Shown piece after piece: positions 1 to 5,066 of a stretch of 5,066 nt of DNA. Source of the stretch: DATKSS01 sp049582065 (GTDB lineage Bacteria; Chloroflexota; Dormibacteria; Dormibacterales; Dormibacteraceae); the NCBI GenBank assembly GCA_049582065.1, contig JBAUTF010000285.1, forward strand, positions 1 through 5,066, read 5' to 3'. The notes under the pieces were generated by a model. The model did not search any database. It saw only the letters and a program-made list of their open reading frames with translations, and was not told the origin of the DNA. Both the position numbers and the translations under genes were made by a program. Numbering within the stretch: the first letter of the stretch is position 1; each line of letters begins with the position of its first letter.

Positions 1-105
1 AACTATGATACCATTGAACAAATAGCTTTCTTGAGCAGACGAAACTTCCTCATTTCTACGAACGGCAAAGTTCCTTATGGCGATTTCAAACCTATTCCCA
101 AGTAA
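1..105 (+). CDS. 3' end of an unrecognised gene (partial)
   Basis: The first reading frame is open from the left edge of the window to a TAA at 103-105, giving 34 residues that end in VPYGDFKPIPK. The composition is protein-like: mixed charged, aromatic and proline residues with no low-complexity run. About 155 bases separate it from the next gene, enough for that gene's own promoter. I do not recognise the family, and the fragment is too short to assign one. An open frame of this length could arise by chance, so the call rests mainly on composition and on the position upstream of a well-placed promoter. The rest of the gene lies outside the window. Confidence 0.45.
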   Translation, partial: NYDTIEQIAFLSRRNFLISTNGKVPYGDFKPIPK

Positions 106-206
106 GCACAAAGCCAAAGTGGATTTGATTTTTCCTAGGGGTCATGTCAGCATCCATACGATGCGAATCGCAACTATCATTCTCAATCTTGATGATCGTG
201 TACCAA

Positions 207-214
207 TTTTATAT
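207..214 (+). promoter_or_regulatory. TATA box (BRE/TATA-type promoter) for the DUF996 gene
   Basis: TTTTATAT matches the archaeal TATA-box consensus. Its centre lies about 50 bases before the ATG at 261. With the usual archaeal spacing of about 25 bases, transcription would start near 236-238 and leave a leader of roughly 20-25 bases. That leader contains GAGAGTG (241-247), a weak ribosome-binding-site candidate. The upstream BRE element is not clear. The position is inferred from consensus only. Confidence 0.4.
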
Positions 215-260
215 CGAATGTCAAGACATTTACTCTTATTGAGAGTGCTGAGATTTAGAA

Positions 261-869
261 ATGTCTTCGTTATCAAATGCAAAAACGTTAGGTGGAATTG
301 GATCCATTTTGGTGCTACTCACTGCGGTGCCCAGCGTCGGCTGGATACTTGGAATAGCCGGATTTGTAATGATGCTTGTGGCAGTCAAGTACATTGCAGA
401 CGATCTCAACGAGAGAAAGGTTTTCAACAACATGATGACTGCAGTCATTCTCTCAATAGCAGGTGTCGTTGTAGGTTCTCTTGTAGTACTGGGAACCGTA
501 CTTAATGCGTTCCTAAATGACTACTTCACTGGGCCTAACTTTGCTCCATCGACAAGTGTTACAACAGCGCAGTGGATTGCCTTTGGGTCTGCAATCGGAC
601 TCGGATTGTTGGGAGCATGGGTTTTCTTTCTAGTATCCGCGGTTTTTCTGCGAAGGAGCTACAAAACAATTGGGTCAAAGCTTGGTGTTGACATGTTTGG
701 CAGAGCAGGGTTGCTCTACTTGGTTGGTGCCGCAACGATAATAGTAGCTGTTGGATTTGTTATACTCTTTGTAGCACAGATCCTAACAGCTGTAGCTTTC
801 TTCTCAATACATGAACAACAAAAAGTTGCAGAGGCAACTGAAGTGCAGACGCTTCCACCGAGCAGCTGA
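261..869 (+). CDS. DUF996 family integral membrane protein
   Basis: This 202-residue protein belongs to the archaeal DUF996 family, whose function is unknown. The N-terminus (LSNAKTLGGIGSIL, residues 4-17) is the family's hallmark opening. VGWILGIAGFVMMLVAVKYI (26-45), VFNNMMTAVILSIAG (54-68), the cytosolic-type RRSYKTIGSKLGVDMFGRAGLLY stretch (131-153) and the closing AVAFFSI (177-183) also fit the family. Hydrophobic segments at about 11-23, 26-45, 60-82, 105-130 and 148-183 suggest five or six membrane helices. A short polar loop (about 88-103) lies in the middle and a polar tail of about 20 residues at the end. The length is normal for the family. ATG 261 was chosen because it starts exactly at the conserved N-terminus and has a TATA box upstream. 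The gene is followed after about 50 bases by the serine hydrolase, so co-transcription is possible, but no functional link is known. An overlapping frame (77-505) is a shadow. Confidence 0.9.
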   Translation: MSSLSNAKTLGGIGSILVLLTAVPSVGWILGIAGFVMMLVAVKYIADDLNERKVFNNMMTAVILSIAGVVVGSLVVLGTVLNAFLNDYFTGPNFAPSTSVTTAQWIAFGSAIGLGLLGAWVFFLVSAVFLRRSYKTIGSKLGVDMFGRAGLLYLVGAATIIVAVGFVILFVAQILTAVAFFSIHEQQKVAEATEVQTLPPSS

Positions 870-904
870 ATTGTAGAGCCCGAAGAGATTCCAAGCGCAA
901 TGAT

Positions 905-911
905 GAGGTGA
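905..911 (+). promoter_or_regulatory. Strong Shine-Dalgarno site that points to an ACG start
   Basis: GAGGTGA is complementary to the 3' end of archaeal 16S rRNA (anti-SD CACCUCC). Seven bases separate it from the ACG at 919-921, an optimal spacing. The only ATG codons nearby (900 and 903) overlap the site and run into TGA at once (ATG ATG AGG TGA). GTG 970 is far too distant (58 bases) to use this site. The site therefore supports initiation at or near 919 for the serine hydrolase. Confidence 0.65.
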
Positions 912-918
912 ATCTGAT

Positions 919-2175
919 ACGACCAAAAAAGTTGCAGTCTCCGGTTTCGTCAAACCAGGATTTGAAACCGTGCGAGAAACATTCATAGAGAATTTCGATA
1001 AACGTAACGAGCTTGGAGCTGCTTGTTGCATTTACTATCGGGGAGAAAGAGTCGTCGACCTCTGGGGCGGCATCCGCAACAAGGCGACGGGCGAACCCTG
1101 GGAAGAGAATACGATGGCTCTCGTCTACTCGACCACCAAGGGTCTCGCTGGTTTGGCCATGGCGCTTGCTCACTCCCGTGGACTATTTGACTACGAAGAG
1201 CGTGTTTCCAAGTACTGGCCGGAGTTCGCACAGCAAGGGAAGGAAAAGGTCACGGTGAGGCAACTACTCTCACATCAGGCCGGGCTGTATGCATCAGACG
1301 TCCCGGTGGAAAAAAGCCTTGCCGTCGACCTCGACAGGCTCGCAGTTGTTCTAGCTCGACAGAAACCAGCTTGGGAGCCCGGCACGCGACAGGCCTACCA
1401 CGCCATCACGCTTGGATTTTACGAAAGCGAGCTGCTTCGCCGGGTAGATCCCAGACACCGCACTTTAGGGCAGTTCTTCCAAGATGAAATTGCCTCCCCA
1501 CTCTCGCTCGACGTCTACATTAGACTTCCCGAAGAGATTCCCAGTTCCAGGCTTGCGGTCCTACGTTCACTTGGTCTTGGTTCGATGATATCTATGATAT
1601 TTACTACGCCGCCTCTGTTCGCGTTAGCAGCGATGAATCCACATTCGCGAATCCGCCGGGCGCTTGATGGATCTATGCTACCTTTAGAGAATGGAGAACG
1701 CGTCTACGCTCGGAATTTGGAAATCCCGTCGGGAGGAGCAGTTGCATCAGCCTCCGGCATTGCCCAAGCGTACAGTGTGTTCGCAACCGGCGGCCACGAG
1801 CTTGGCTTGCGCGAGGAAACACTCAAAAAATTGATGGCGCCCGCGGTCGCACCGGTACATGGTTTTCATGATGAATGTTTGAAAGTAGATGTTTGTTTCT
1901 CCCTTGGCTTCATGAAACCGAGCCCAAGCAACTCCTTCGGTCATCCGAGCTCCTTTGGTGCCCCGGGATCTGGAGGCTCATTCGGATTTGCCGACCCACA
2001 AGCTAGGATAGGATATGCCTACGTCCCCAACCAGATGGGCGCACACCTACAGGATCCGAGAGATATGGCTCTCCGTACCGCGATGTACCGCTCGATCGGC
2101 GAGACACGCCTTCCCAAGATACATGGCCCGGAAGAGCGCGCCCTCTTCATAACGACGAGCGACGTGTCTGGCTGA
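919..2175 (+). CDS. Serine hydrolase, beta-lactamase/esterase (EstB/LACTB-like, PF00144) family
   Basis: A predicted cytoplasmic serine hydrolase of the class C beta-lactamase fold, which in this branch usually acts as an esterase rather than an antibiotic-degrading enzyme. Numbering from ACG 919 gives 418 residues. The SxxK nucleophile/base motif is S71-T-T-K74, the tyrosine motif is Y160-H-A, and the third motif region is FGAPGSGG (346-353), followed by the family's FADP. ELGAACCIYYRGERVVDLWGG, LLSHQAGL and IPSGGAVASASGIAQAY are typical of the family. The first standard start is GTG 970, but the frame stays open back to 907. The extra residues (VSGFVKPGFETV) match the conserved N-terminus of relatives, and a strong GAGGTGA lies seven bases before ACG 919. 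I therefore place the start there; a sequencing error or mutation of ATG is an alternative. The third motif has Ala where many relatives have His. There is no signal peptide. The gene is followed after 17 bases by the E2-type acyltransferase. The substrate is unknown. Confidence 0.92.
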   Translation, partial: TTKKVAVSGFVKPGFETVRETFIENFDKRNELGAACCIYYRGERVVDLWGGIRNKATGEPWEENTMALVYSTTKGLAGLAMALAHSRGLFDYEERVSKYWPEFAQQGKEKVTVRQLLSHQAGLYASDVPVEKSLAVDLDRLAVVLARQKPAWEPGTRQAYHAITLGFYESELLRRVDPRHRTLGQFFQDEIASPLSLDVYIRLPEEIPSSRLAVLRSLGLGSMISMIFTTPPLFALAAMNPHSRIRRALDGSMLPLENGERVYARNLEIPSGGAVASASGIAQAYSVFATGGHELGLREETLKKLMAPAVAPVHGFHDECLKVDVCFSLGFMKPSPSNSFGHPSSFGAPGSGGSFGFADPQARIGYAYVPNQMGAHLQDPRDMALRTAMYRSIGETRLPKIHGPEERALFITTSDVSG

Positions 2176-2192
2176 AAAGAGGAAGCTCTAGC

Positions 2193-3005
2193 ATGAAAGA
2201 ACACGGCTTAGGCGAGCGAGTGGTTCCGTATTCGAAGAGCCGGCGGTGGACTGCCGCCGCGTTTCGTTCAGTTCGAAACAAGCCAATGATCCACGGTCTA
2301 ATCGAAGTCGACGTGACCACGGCGCGTGCGAACATGCGCGAGTACAAAGCAAAGATTGGGGAATCCCTGTCGTTCACAGCGTTCCTAACTGCCTGCTTGG
2401 GAAAAGCAGTCGACGAGCATAAGGCCGTGCAGGCGCTGCGCAAAGGCAGGAACTCTCTCGTAATATTTGATGATGTTGATGTATGGACCACGATTGAGCA
2501 TGACATAGCCGGGCAGAAGGTGGTCTTGCCACACATTGTCAGAGCAGCGAATCGCAAGACCTTGCGCGCGATCCACGACGAGATCAGGGCAGCCCAGATG
2601 GTGGATGTCGAAAACGTCTCGAAGGGGCATCGCTTCCTCCCGGCTGTTCTCTTCGGGACCTACATCTGGCTCTTTTGGCGGATAGGGAGAGTGAACCCTC
2701 GGTTTCAAAAGAAGAACGTGGGGACCGTGGGCATCACCGCAGTGGGCATGTTCGGTAAAGGTGCCGGCTGGGGTATCCCTATCCCCACCCCTACACCCCT
2801 CATGATCACCGTGGGTGGCATCGGCGAGAAGCAATTGATCGTTAACGGCCAGGTCACAAGACGAGAGTATCTGAGTCTGACGATTAGTGTTGATCACAAC
2901 ATCATCGATGGCGCTCCAGCGGCACGCTTTACTCAGCGGCTACGAGAGCTGATTGAGAGCTGCTACGGGCTTGACGACTTCATGCGCCTCGTAGCAAGTA
3001 TGTAG
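2193..3005 (+). CDS. Stand-alone E2-type acyltransferase catalytic domain (2-oxoacid dehydrogenase E2 family, PF00198)
   Basis: This 270-residue protein consists only of the catalytic domain of 2-oxoacid dehydrogenase E2 enzymes, the CoA-dependent acyltransferase fold shared with chloramphenicol acetyltransferase. The catalytic DHxxxDG motif is intact: D234, H235, D239 and G240, followed by APAARF as in true E2s. TVGITAVGMFG (about 178-188), GWGIP (192-196) and MITVGGIGEKQ correspond to the core E2 strands. There is no lipoyl domain, no swinging linker and no peripheral-subunit-binding domain, and no E1 or E3 gene is nearby. It is thus unlikely to be the core of a normal pyruvate or branched-chain complex. 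Similar short proteins annotated as E2 subunits occur in bacteria and archaea without a settled role. A hydrophobic patch (about 148-163, FLPAVLFGTYIWLFWR) could be a substrate or membrane-contact surface. GAGGAA (2179-2184), eight bases before ATG 2193, supports the start. It lies 17 bases after the hydrolase, in the same operon. I infer acyl transfer to a small molecule; the substrate is unknown. Confidence 0.92.
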   Translation: MKEHGLGERVVPYSKSRRWTAAAFRSVRNKPMIHGLIEVDVTTARANMREYKAKIGESLSFTAFLTACLGKAVDEHKAVQALRKGRNSLVIFDDVDVWTTIEHDIAGQKVVLPHIVRAANRKTLRAIHDEIRAAQMVDVENVSKGHRFLPAVLFGTYIWLFWRIGRVNPRFQKKNVGTVGITAVGMFGKGAGWGIPIPTPTPLMITVGGIGEKQLIVNGQVTRREYLSLTISVDHNIIDGAPAARFTQRLRELIESCYGLDDFMRLVASM

Positions 3006-3180
3006 AACACCTGCATCGACGAACTGACCTTTGACAAATACTCTACACTCTTCCCACTAATCATGCATCGCTCGAGCCAAGTTAGATCAGGAACACGATC
3101 TTTATTGTTGAGAATCTTTTGCAAATCAACACAAATTAGGAACCGGAGCGAGTCTTCTGGAGAATCTTGAGTGTGAGATA

Positions 3181-3246
3181 TGGGATTTGTATTTACTAGT
3201 ATGTCGCGAGTGGGATGTGGGATTTGAAACCGAATTTACTAGTAAA
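3181..3246. repeat. Duplicated element: TGGGATTTG plus ATTTACTAGTA
   Basis: Copy 1 (3181-3201) is TGGGATTTG, one base, then ATTTACTAGTA. Copy 2 (3218-3244) is TGGGATTTG, seven bases, then ATTTACTAGTA. Each copy ends in a palindrome: TACTAGTA (3194-3201) in the first and the longer TTTACTAGTAAA (3235-3246) in the second. The two palindrome centres are 43 bases apart, close to four helical turns. A further TGGGAT stands at 3211-3216. The layout resembles a pair of operator sites for a dimeric regulator, but no regulator or start site is identified nearby. Confidence 0.6.
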
Positions 3247-3350
3247 AATTGCCTAAATTTCAGCTTGGCTCCGTAGGAGATCTCAACTTGAATCGTTAAG
3301 CTATATTGTTATTCCAATAGCGACGGGATAAAAATTGACTTTGCCTGAAT

Positions 3351-3386
3351 ACGGGCCCTTAATGGCCTTCTGAATGGCAGGCCCGT
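3351..3386. repeat. GC-rich inverted repeat (possible RNA hairpin)
   Basis: ACGGGCC (3351-3357) and GGCCCGT (3380-3386) are perfect 7-base complements around a 22-base loop. A T-G pair and an A-T pair extend the stem outward to nine pairs. No T-run follows, so it is not a classical terminator. It could be a structured RNA leader, a protein-binding site or chance. Confidence 0.3.
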
Positions 3387-3624
3387 GTAGAAACCCTCTT
3401 CTTGGAGGAAGTCACTGAACCGTCATTGCAGTAAAGGTGCCAAGCAGATCGGAAAAGTCTGGCAGAAAGGACTCTTGAGGTTGCTGCCGTAATGGTAGAC
3501 GAACAGGCGTTAGGGCGTACTGCCCGCCATGCAAAGTACAGCACCTCCATCCAGACCACGGCAATCACGAAGCAAAGAGCAATGATCATTGCCCAATACC
3601 GACCAGAACATCTTTCTCCGCAAG

Positions 3625-3631
3625 CTTTATT
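3625..3631 (+). promoter_or_regulatory. Possible TATA box for the NHL-repeat gene
   Basis: CTTTATT lies 28-34 bases before ATG 3659, the distance expected if transcription starts at or just before the start codon and the message is leaderless. No Shine-Dalgarno site stands at a useful distance from ATG 3659, which fits leaderless initiation. The match to the TATA consensus is only fair. Confidence 0.3.
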
Positions 3632-3658
3632 GCCAAAGCGAGGACTCGAGAGCGAAAC

Positions 3659-5066
3659 ATGGAAGTGCTGCATCACAAGTCGATGAGGATAACCCTTGTT
3701 TGTCTGCTGTTCGTGTTTCTGCTCGGCTTTATGCCACACGACTTTGCTTTTTCTAACGGTCAGGCGGCGAGCCTCGTGATAGGTGAGTCGGACTTCACAA
3801 GCAGCGGCGCCGCAACGACTTCAACCGGGCTGAATGCTCCTCAAGGCCTCGCATTCGACTCGAGCGGCAACCTCTGGGTCGCGGACCTGAATAATAACAG
3901 AATCTTGGAATACAGGACTCCGCTCTCCACCGGCGAAGCAGCCAGTCTCGTGATCGGCCAGTCAAGCTTCACGACCAACGCTTTGGCGACCACTTCAACG
4001 GGGCTGAATGCTCCTCAAGGGCTCGCATTCGACTCCAGCGGCAACCTCTGGGTCGTCGACACAAGTAACAACCGAGTCTTAGAATATACGACTCCGCTCT
4101 CCACCGGCGAAGCAGCCAGTCTCGTGATCGGCCAGTCAAGCTTCACGACCAACGCTTTGGCGACCACTTCGACTGGACTGAGTTTTCCATTTGCCCTCGC
4201 ATTCGACTCGAGCGGCAACCTCTGGGTCGCTGACGAGGAGAACAACAGAGTCTTAGAATATACGACTCCGCTTTCCACCGGCGAAGCCGCTAGTCTCGTG
4301 ATCGGCCAGCCGAGCTTCACGACGAGCAACTTCCCGATTAGTTCCACTGGGCTGAATGGTCCCAATGCCATCGCATTTGACTCGAGCGGCAATCTCTGGA
4401 TTTCGGACTTCCGTCACGATAGAGTCCTGGAATACTCGACCCCGTTCTCCACCCATGAAGCCGCTAGCCTTGTGATAGGCCAGTCGAGCTTTACAGCCTG
4501 CGTTCGTTGCTTCACAAGCATTGGCGGCGTGACCACTTCGACGGGGATGAATTCTCCTACTGGCCTCGCCTTCGACCAGGGCCACAACCTCTGGGTTATG
4601 GACGGAGGTAATAACAGAGTCTTGGAATACACGACCCCGTTCTCCACCTTTGAAGCCGCCAGCCTCGTAATAGGTCAGAACACATTCACAGGCAACAGCA
4701 CCGGCACCAGTTCGACGACGCTGGGTGCTCCTCAAGGCCTCGCATTCGACTCAGGCCACAACCTCTGGGTTGCAGACTACGGAAATTACAGGGTTCTGCG
4801 ATATGGCAGTTCACCACCATCAACCACAACGGCCACCAGTTCGACGCCATCGACTAAGACTTCTACCACCAGTTCCGTTACAACTTCGAGTTTTTCCATA
4901 ACCTCCACCAGTACTTCGGCTTCGACCAACACCTTGGGAAGTGCGTCCGCGACCTCAACTTCGAAAGGCGGTGGAGTTCCGGAGTTTCCCTTCCAGCTCG
5001 CGATAGTGGCTGTCTTTACGATTGCTCTAGTTGGAGTAACCCTCGTGGTAAGACGGCATTCTTTTA
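3659..5066 (+). CDS. Secreted NHL-repeat beta-propeller protein with VPEFP membrane anchor (partial at the 3' end)
   Basis: The frame is open for 469 codons and still open at the window edge. Residues 1-32 look like a signal peptide: basic start, then a hydrophobic core ITLVCLLFVFLLGF (about 11-24). Met 9 (ATG 3683) is an equally good signal-peptide start. Six tandem NHL-type repeats follow from residue 36 to about 383, each with a core like LAFDSSGNLWVAD..NNRVLEY and an AASLVIGQ opening, predicting a six-bladed beta-propeller outside the cell. Next is a Ser/Thr-rich stalk (about 384-438), probably heavily O-glycosylated by analogy. Then come VPEFP (440-444), a membrane helix (about 447-464) and a basic tail RRHSF. 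The ending resembles archaeal PEF-CTERM-type surface anchors; whether an archaeosortase cuts it is unknown. Only a few tail residues are probably missing. NHL propellers usually bind proteins, sugars or nucleic acids; the ligand here is unknown. Minus-strand open frames across the gene are shadows of its repeats. Confidence 0.93.
   Translation, partial: MEVLHHKSMRITLVCLLFVFLLGFMPHDFAFSNGQAASLVIGESDFTSSGAATTSTGLNAPQGLAFDSSGNLWVADLNNNRILEYRTPLSTGEAASLVIGQSSFTTNALATTSTGLNAPQGLAFDSSGNLWVVDTSNNRVLEYTTPLSTGEAASLVIGQSSFTTNALATTSTGLSFPFALAFDSSGNLWVADEENNRVLEYTTPLSTGEAASLVIGQPSFTTSNFPISSTGLNGPNAIAFDSSGNLWISDFRHDRVLEYSTPFSTHEAASLVIGQSSFTACVRCFTSIGGVTTSTGMNSPTGLAFDQGHNLWVMDGGNNRVLEYTTPFSTFEAASLVIGQNTFTGNSTGTSSTTLGAPQGLAFDSGHNLWVADYGNYRVLRYGSSPPSTTTATSSTPSTKTSTTSSVTTSSFSITSTSTSASTNTLGSASATSTSKGGGVPEFPFQLAIVAVFTIALVGVTLVVRRHSF
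3764..4807 (+). repeat. Six tandem NHL-repeat units (174 or 195 bases each)
   Basis: Units begin at 3764, 3938, 4112, 4286, 4460 and 4655, each at the AASLVIG codons. The first four are exactly 174 bases (58 residues). The fifth is 195 bases (65 residues) because of a seven-residue insertion around a CVRC motif. The sixth lacks the final TTP-STGE linker and runs into the Ser/Thr stalk. Units 1-3 are the most alike at DNA level and unit 5 the most diverged. Confidence 0.88.
3916..4170 (+). repeat. 81-base exact direct repeat within the NHL gene
   Basis: Bases 3916-3996 recur unchanged at 4090-4170, offset by exactly one 174-base unit. The block spans the end of one repeat and the first 59 bases of the next, including all third codon positions. 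Perfect synonymous-site identity points to a recent tandem duplication or gene conversion. Confidence 0.85.
4976..5065 (+). other. C-terminal VPEFP motif, transmembrane helix and basic tail
   Basis: The tripartite ending is VPEFPFQ (4976-4996), then 18 hydrophobic residues (4997-5050), then Arg-Arg-His at 5051-5059. It directly follows a Ser/Thr-rich stalk and a GGG spacer. This order is the pattern of archaeal cell-surface proteins recognised by archaeosortase-like enzymes (PEF-CTERM type). Simple retention as a membrane anchor is equally compatible. Confidence 0.7.

Larger units (their letters stand above)
3006..3658. other. 653-base region without a convincing gene
   Basis: The left half (to about 3345) is AT-richer and has no long open frame. 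It contains small inverted repeats: AGATC/GATCT (3084-3101, followed by TTT, possibly a weak transcript end for the upstream operon), TGTTGA/TCAACA (3106-3131), GAGATCTC (3277-3284), and the duplicated palindromic element listed separately. The right half has a GC-rich inverted repeat (3351-3386) and then the promoter area of the NHL gene. No tRNA, rRNA, CRISPR repeats or transposase remnants were seen. The short frames at 3492-3686 (+) and 3359-3739 (-) are not convincing as genes; the latter is discussed as a finding. Confidence 0.6.

Noticed and set aside
77..505. 142-codon open frame on the + strand beginning before the DUF996 gene
   Set aside because: Most of it overlaps the DUF996 gene in another frame; its translation is rich in Arg, Cys and His with no family resemblance, and DUF996 explains the region.
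2147..2897. Two minus-strand open frames opposite the E2-type gene
   Set aside because: The + strand encodes a full, recognisable acyltransferase domain with its catalytic motif; the antisense translations show no family features.
958..3232. GGATTTGAAACCG occurs both at 958-970 and at 3220-3232
   Set aside because: One copy is inside the hydrolase coding sequence and the other between genes; 13 shared bases without flanking similarity are probably coincidence.
3447..3458. AGATCGGAAAAG resembles the start of a common sequencing adapter
   Set aside because: It has a mismatch, and the adapter does not continue beyond it; most likely chance.
3006..3658. Search for tRNA, CRISPR repeats or insertion-sequence ends
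   Set aside because: No cloverleaf arms, no regularly spaced repeats with unique spacers, and no terminal inverted repeats flanking a transposase were found.
3492..3686. 64-codon + strand open frame before the NHL gene
   Set aside because: No ribosome binding site at a good distance, no recognisable motif, and it overlaps the NHL start in another frame.
4015..4735. Minus-strand open frames with repeated segments such as LPLESNA
   Set aside because: They are the antisense reading of the NHL repeats; their repeat pattern simply mirrors the coding strand.

Overview
The window looks archaeal, most likely from a Thermoproteota-type lineage (Thaumarchaeota, Bathyarchaeia or relatives). This rests on three things: a DUF996 membrane protein, a family seen mainly in archaea; a secreted repeat protein ending in a VPEFP motif, a transmembrane helix and a basic tail, a surface-anchor layout common in those groups; and archaeal-style TATA boxes combined with Shine-Dalgarno sequences of the GAGGTGA type. 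The lineage is inferred; no rRNA or other taxonomic marker is present. All convincing genes lie on the + strand.

Layout. Bases 1-105 are probably the 3' end of an unrecognised gene. A TATA-like box then precedes a 202-residue DUF996 membrane protein (261-869). About 50 bases later comes a beta-lactamase/esterase-fold serine hydrolase (PF00144 family). Its conserved N-terminus extends upstream of the first conventional start codon (GTG 970), to an ACG codon at 919 that sits at ideal distance from a strong ribosome binding site. Seventeen bases after its stop is a stand-alone catalytic domain of the 2-oxoacid dehydrogenase E2 acyltransferase family, with no lipoyl or subunit-binding domain. The two enzymes almost certainly form an operon.

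A 653-base stretch without a convincing gene follows (3006-3658). It contains a duplicated element built around a TACTAGTA palindrome and a GC-rich inverted repeat. The rest of the window (3659 to the right edge, incomplete by at least one codon) encodes a secreted NHL-repeat protein: signal peptide, six repeats of 58-65 residues forming a predicted six-bladed beta-propeller, a Ser/Thr-rich stalk, VPEFP, a membrane helix and a basic tail. Parts of its repeats are identical at DNA level, which points to recent internal duplication.

How they work together. The hydrolase and the acyltransferase domain are a plausible acylation/deacylation pair on an unknown small molecule. The DUF996 gene is close enough to be co-transcribed with them, but no functional link can be shown. 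The NHL protein is a separate transcription unit for a cell-surface protein. The unusual points are the non-canonical start of the hydrolase, the hydrolase/E2 pairing, the duplicated palindromic element and the repeat structure of the propeller. Nothing in the window clearly forms a new defence or mobile system.
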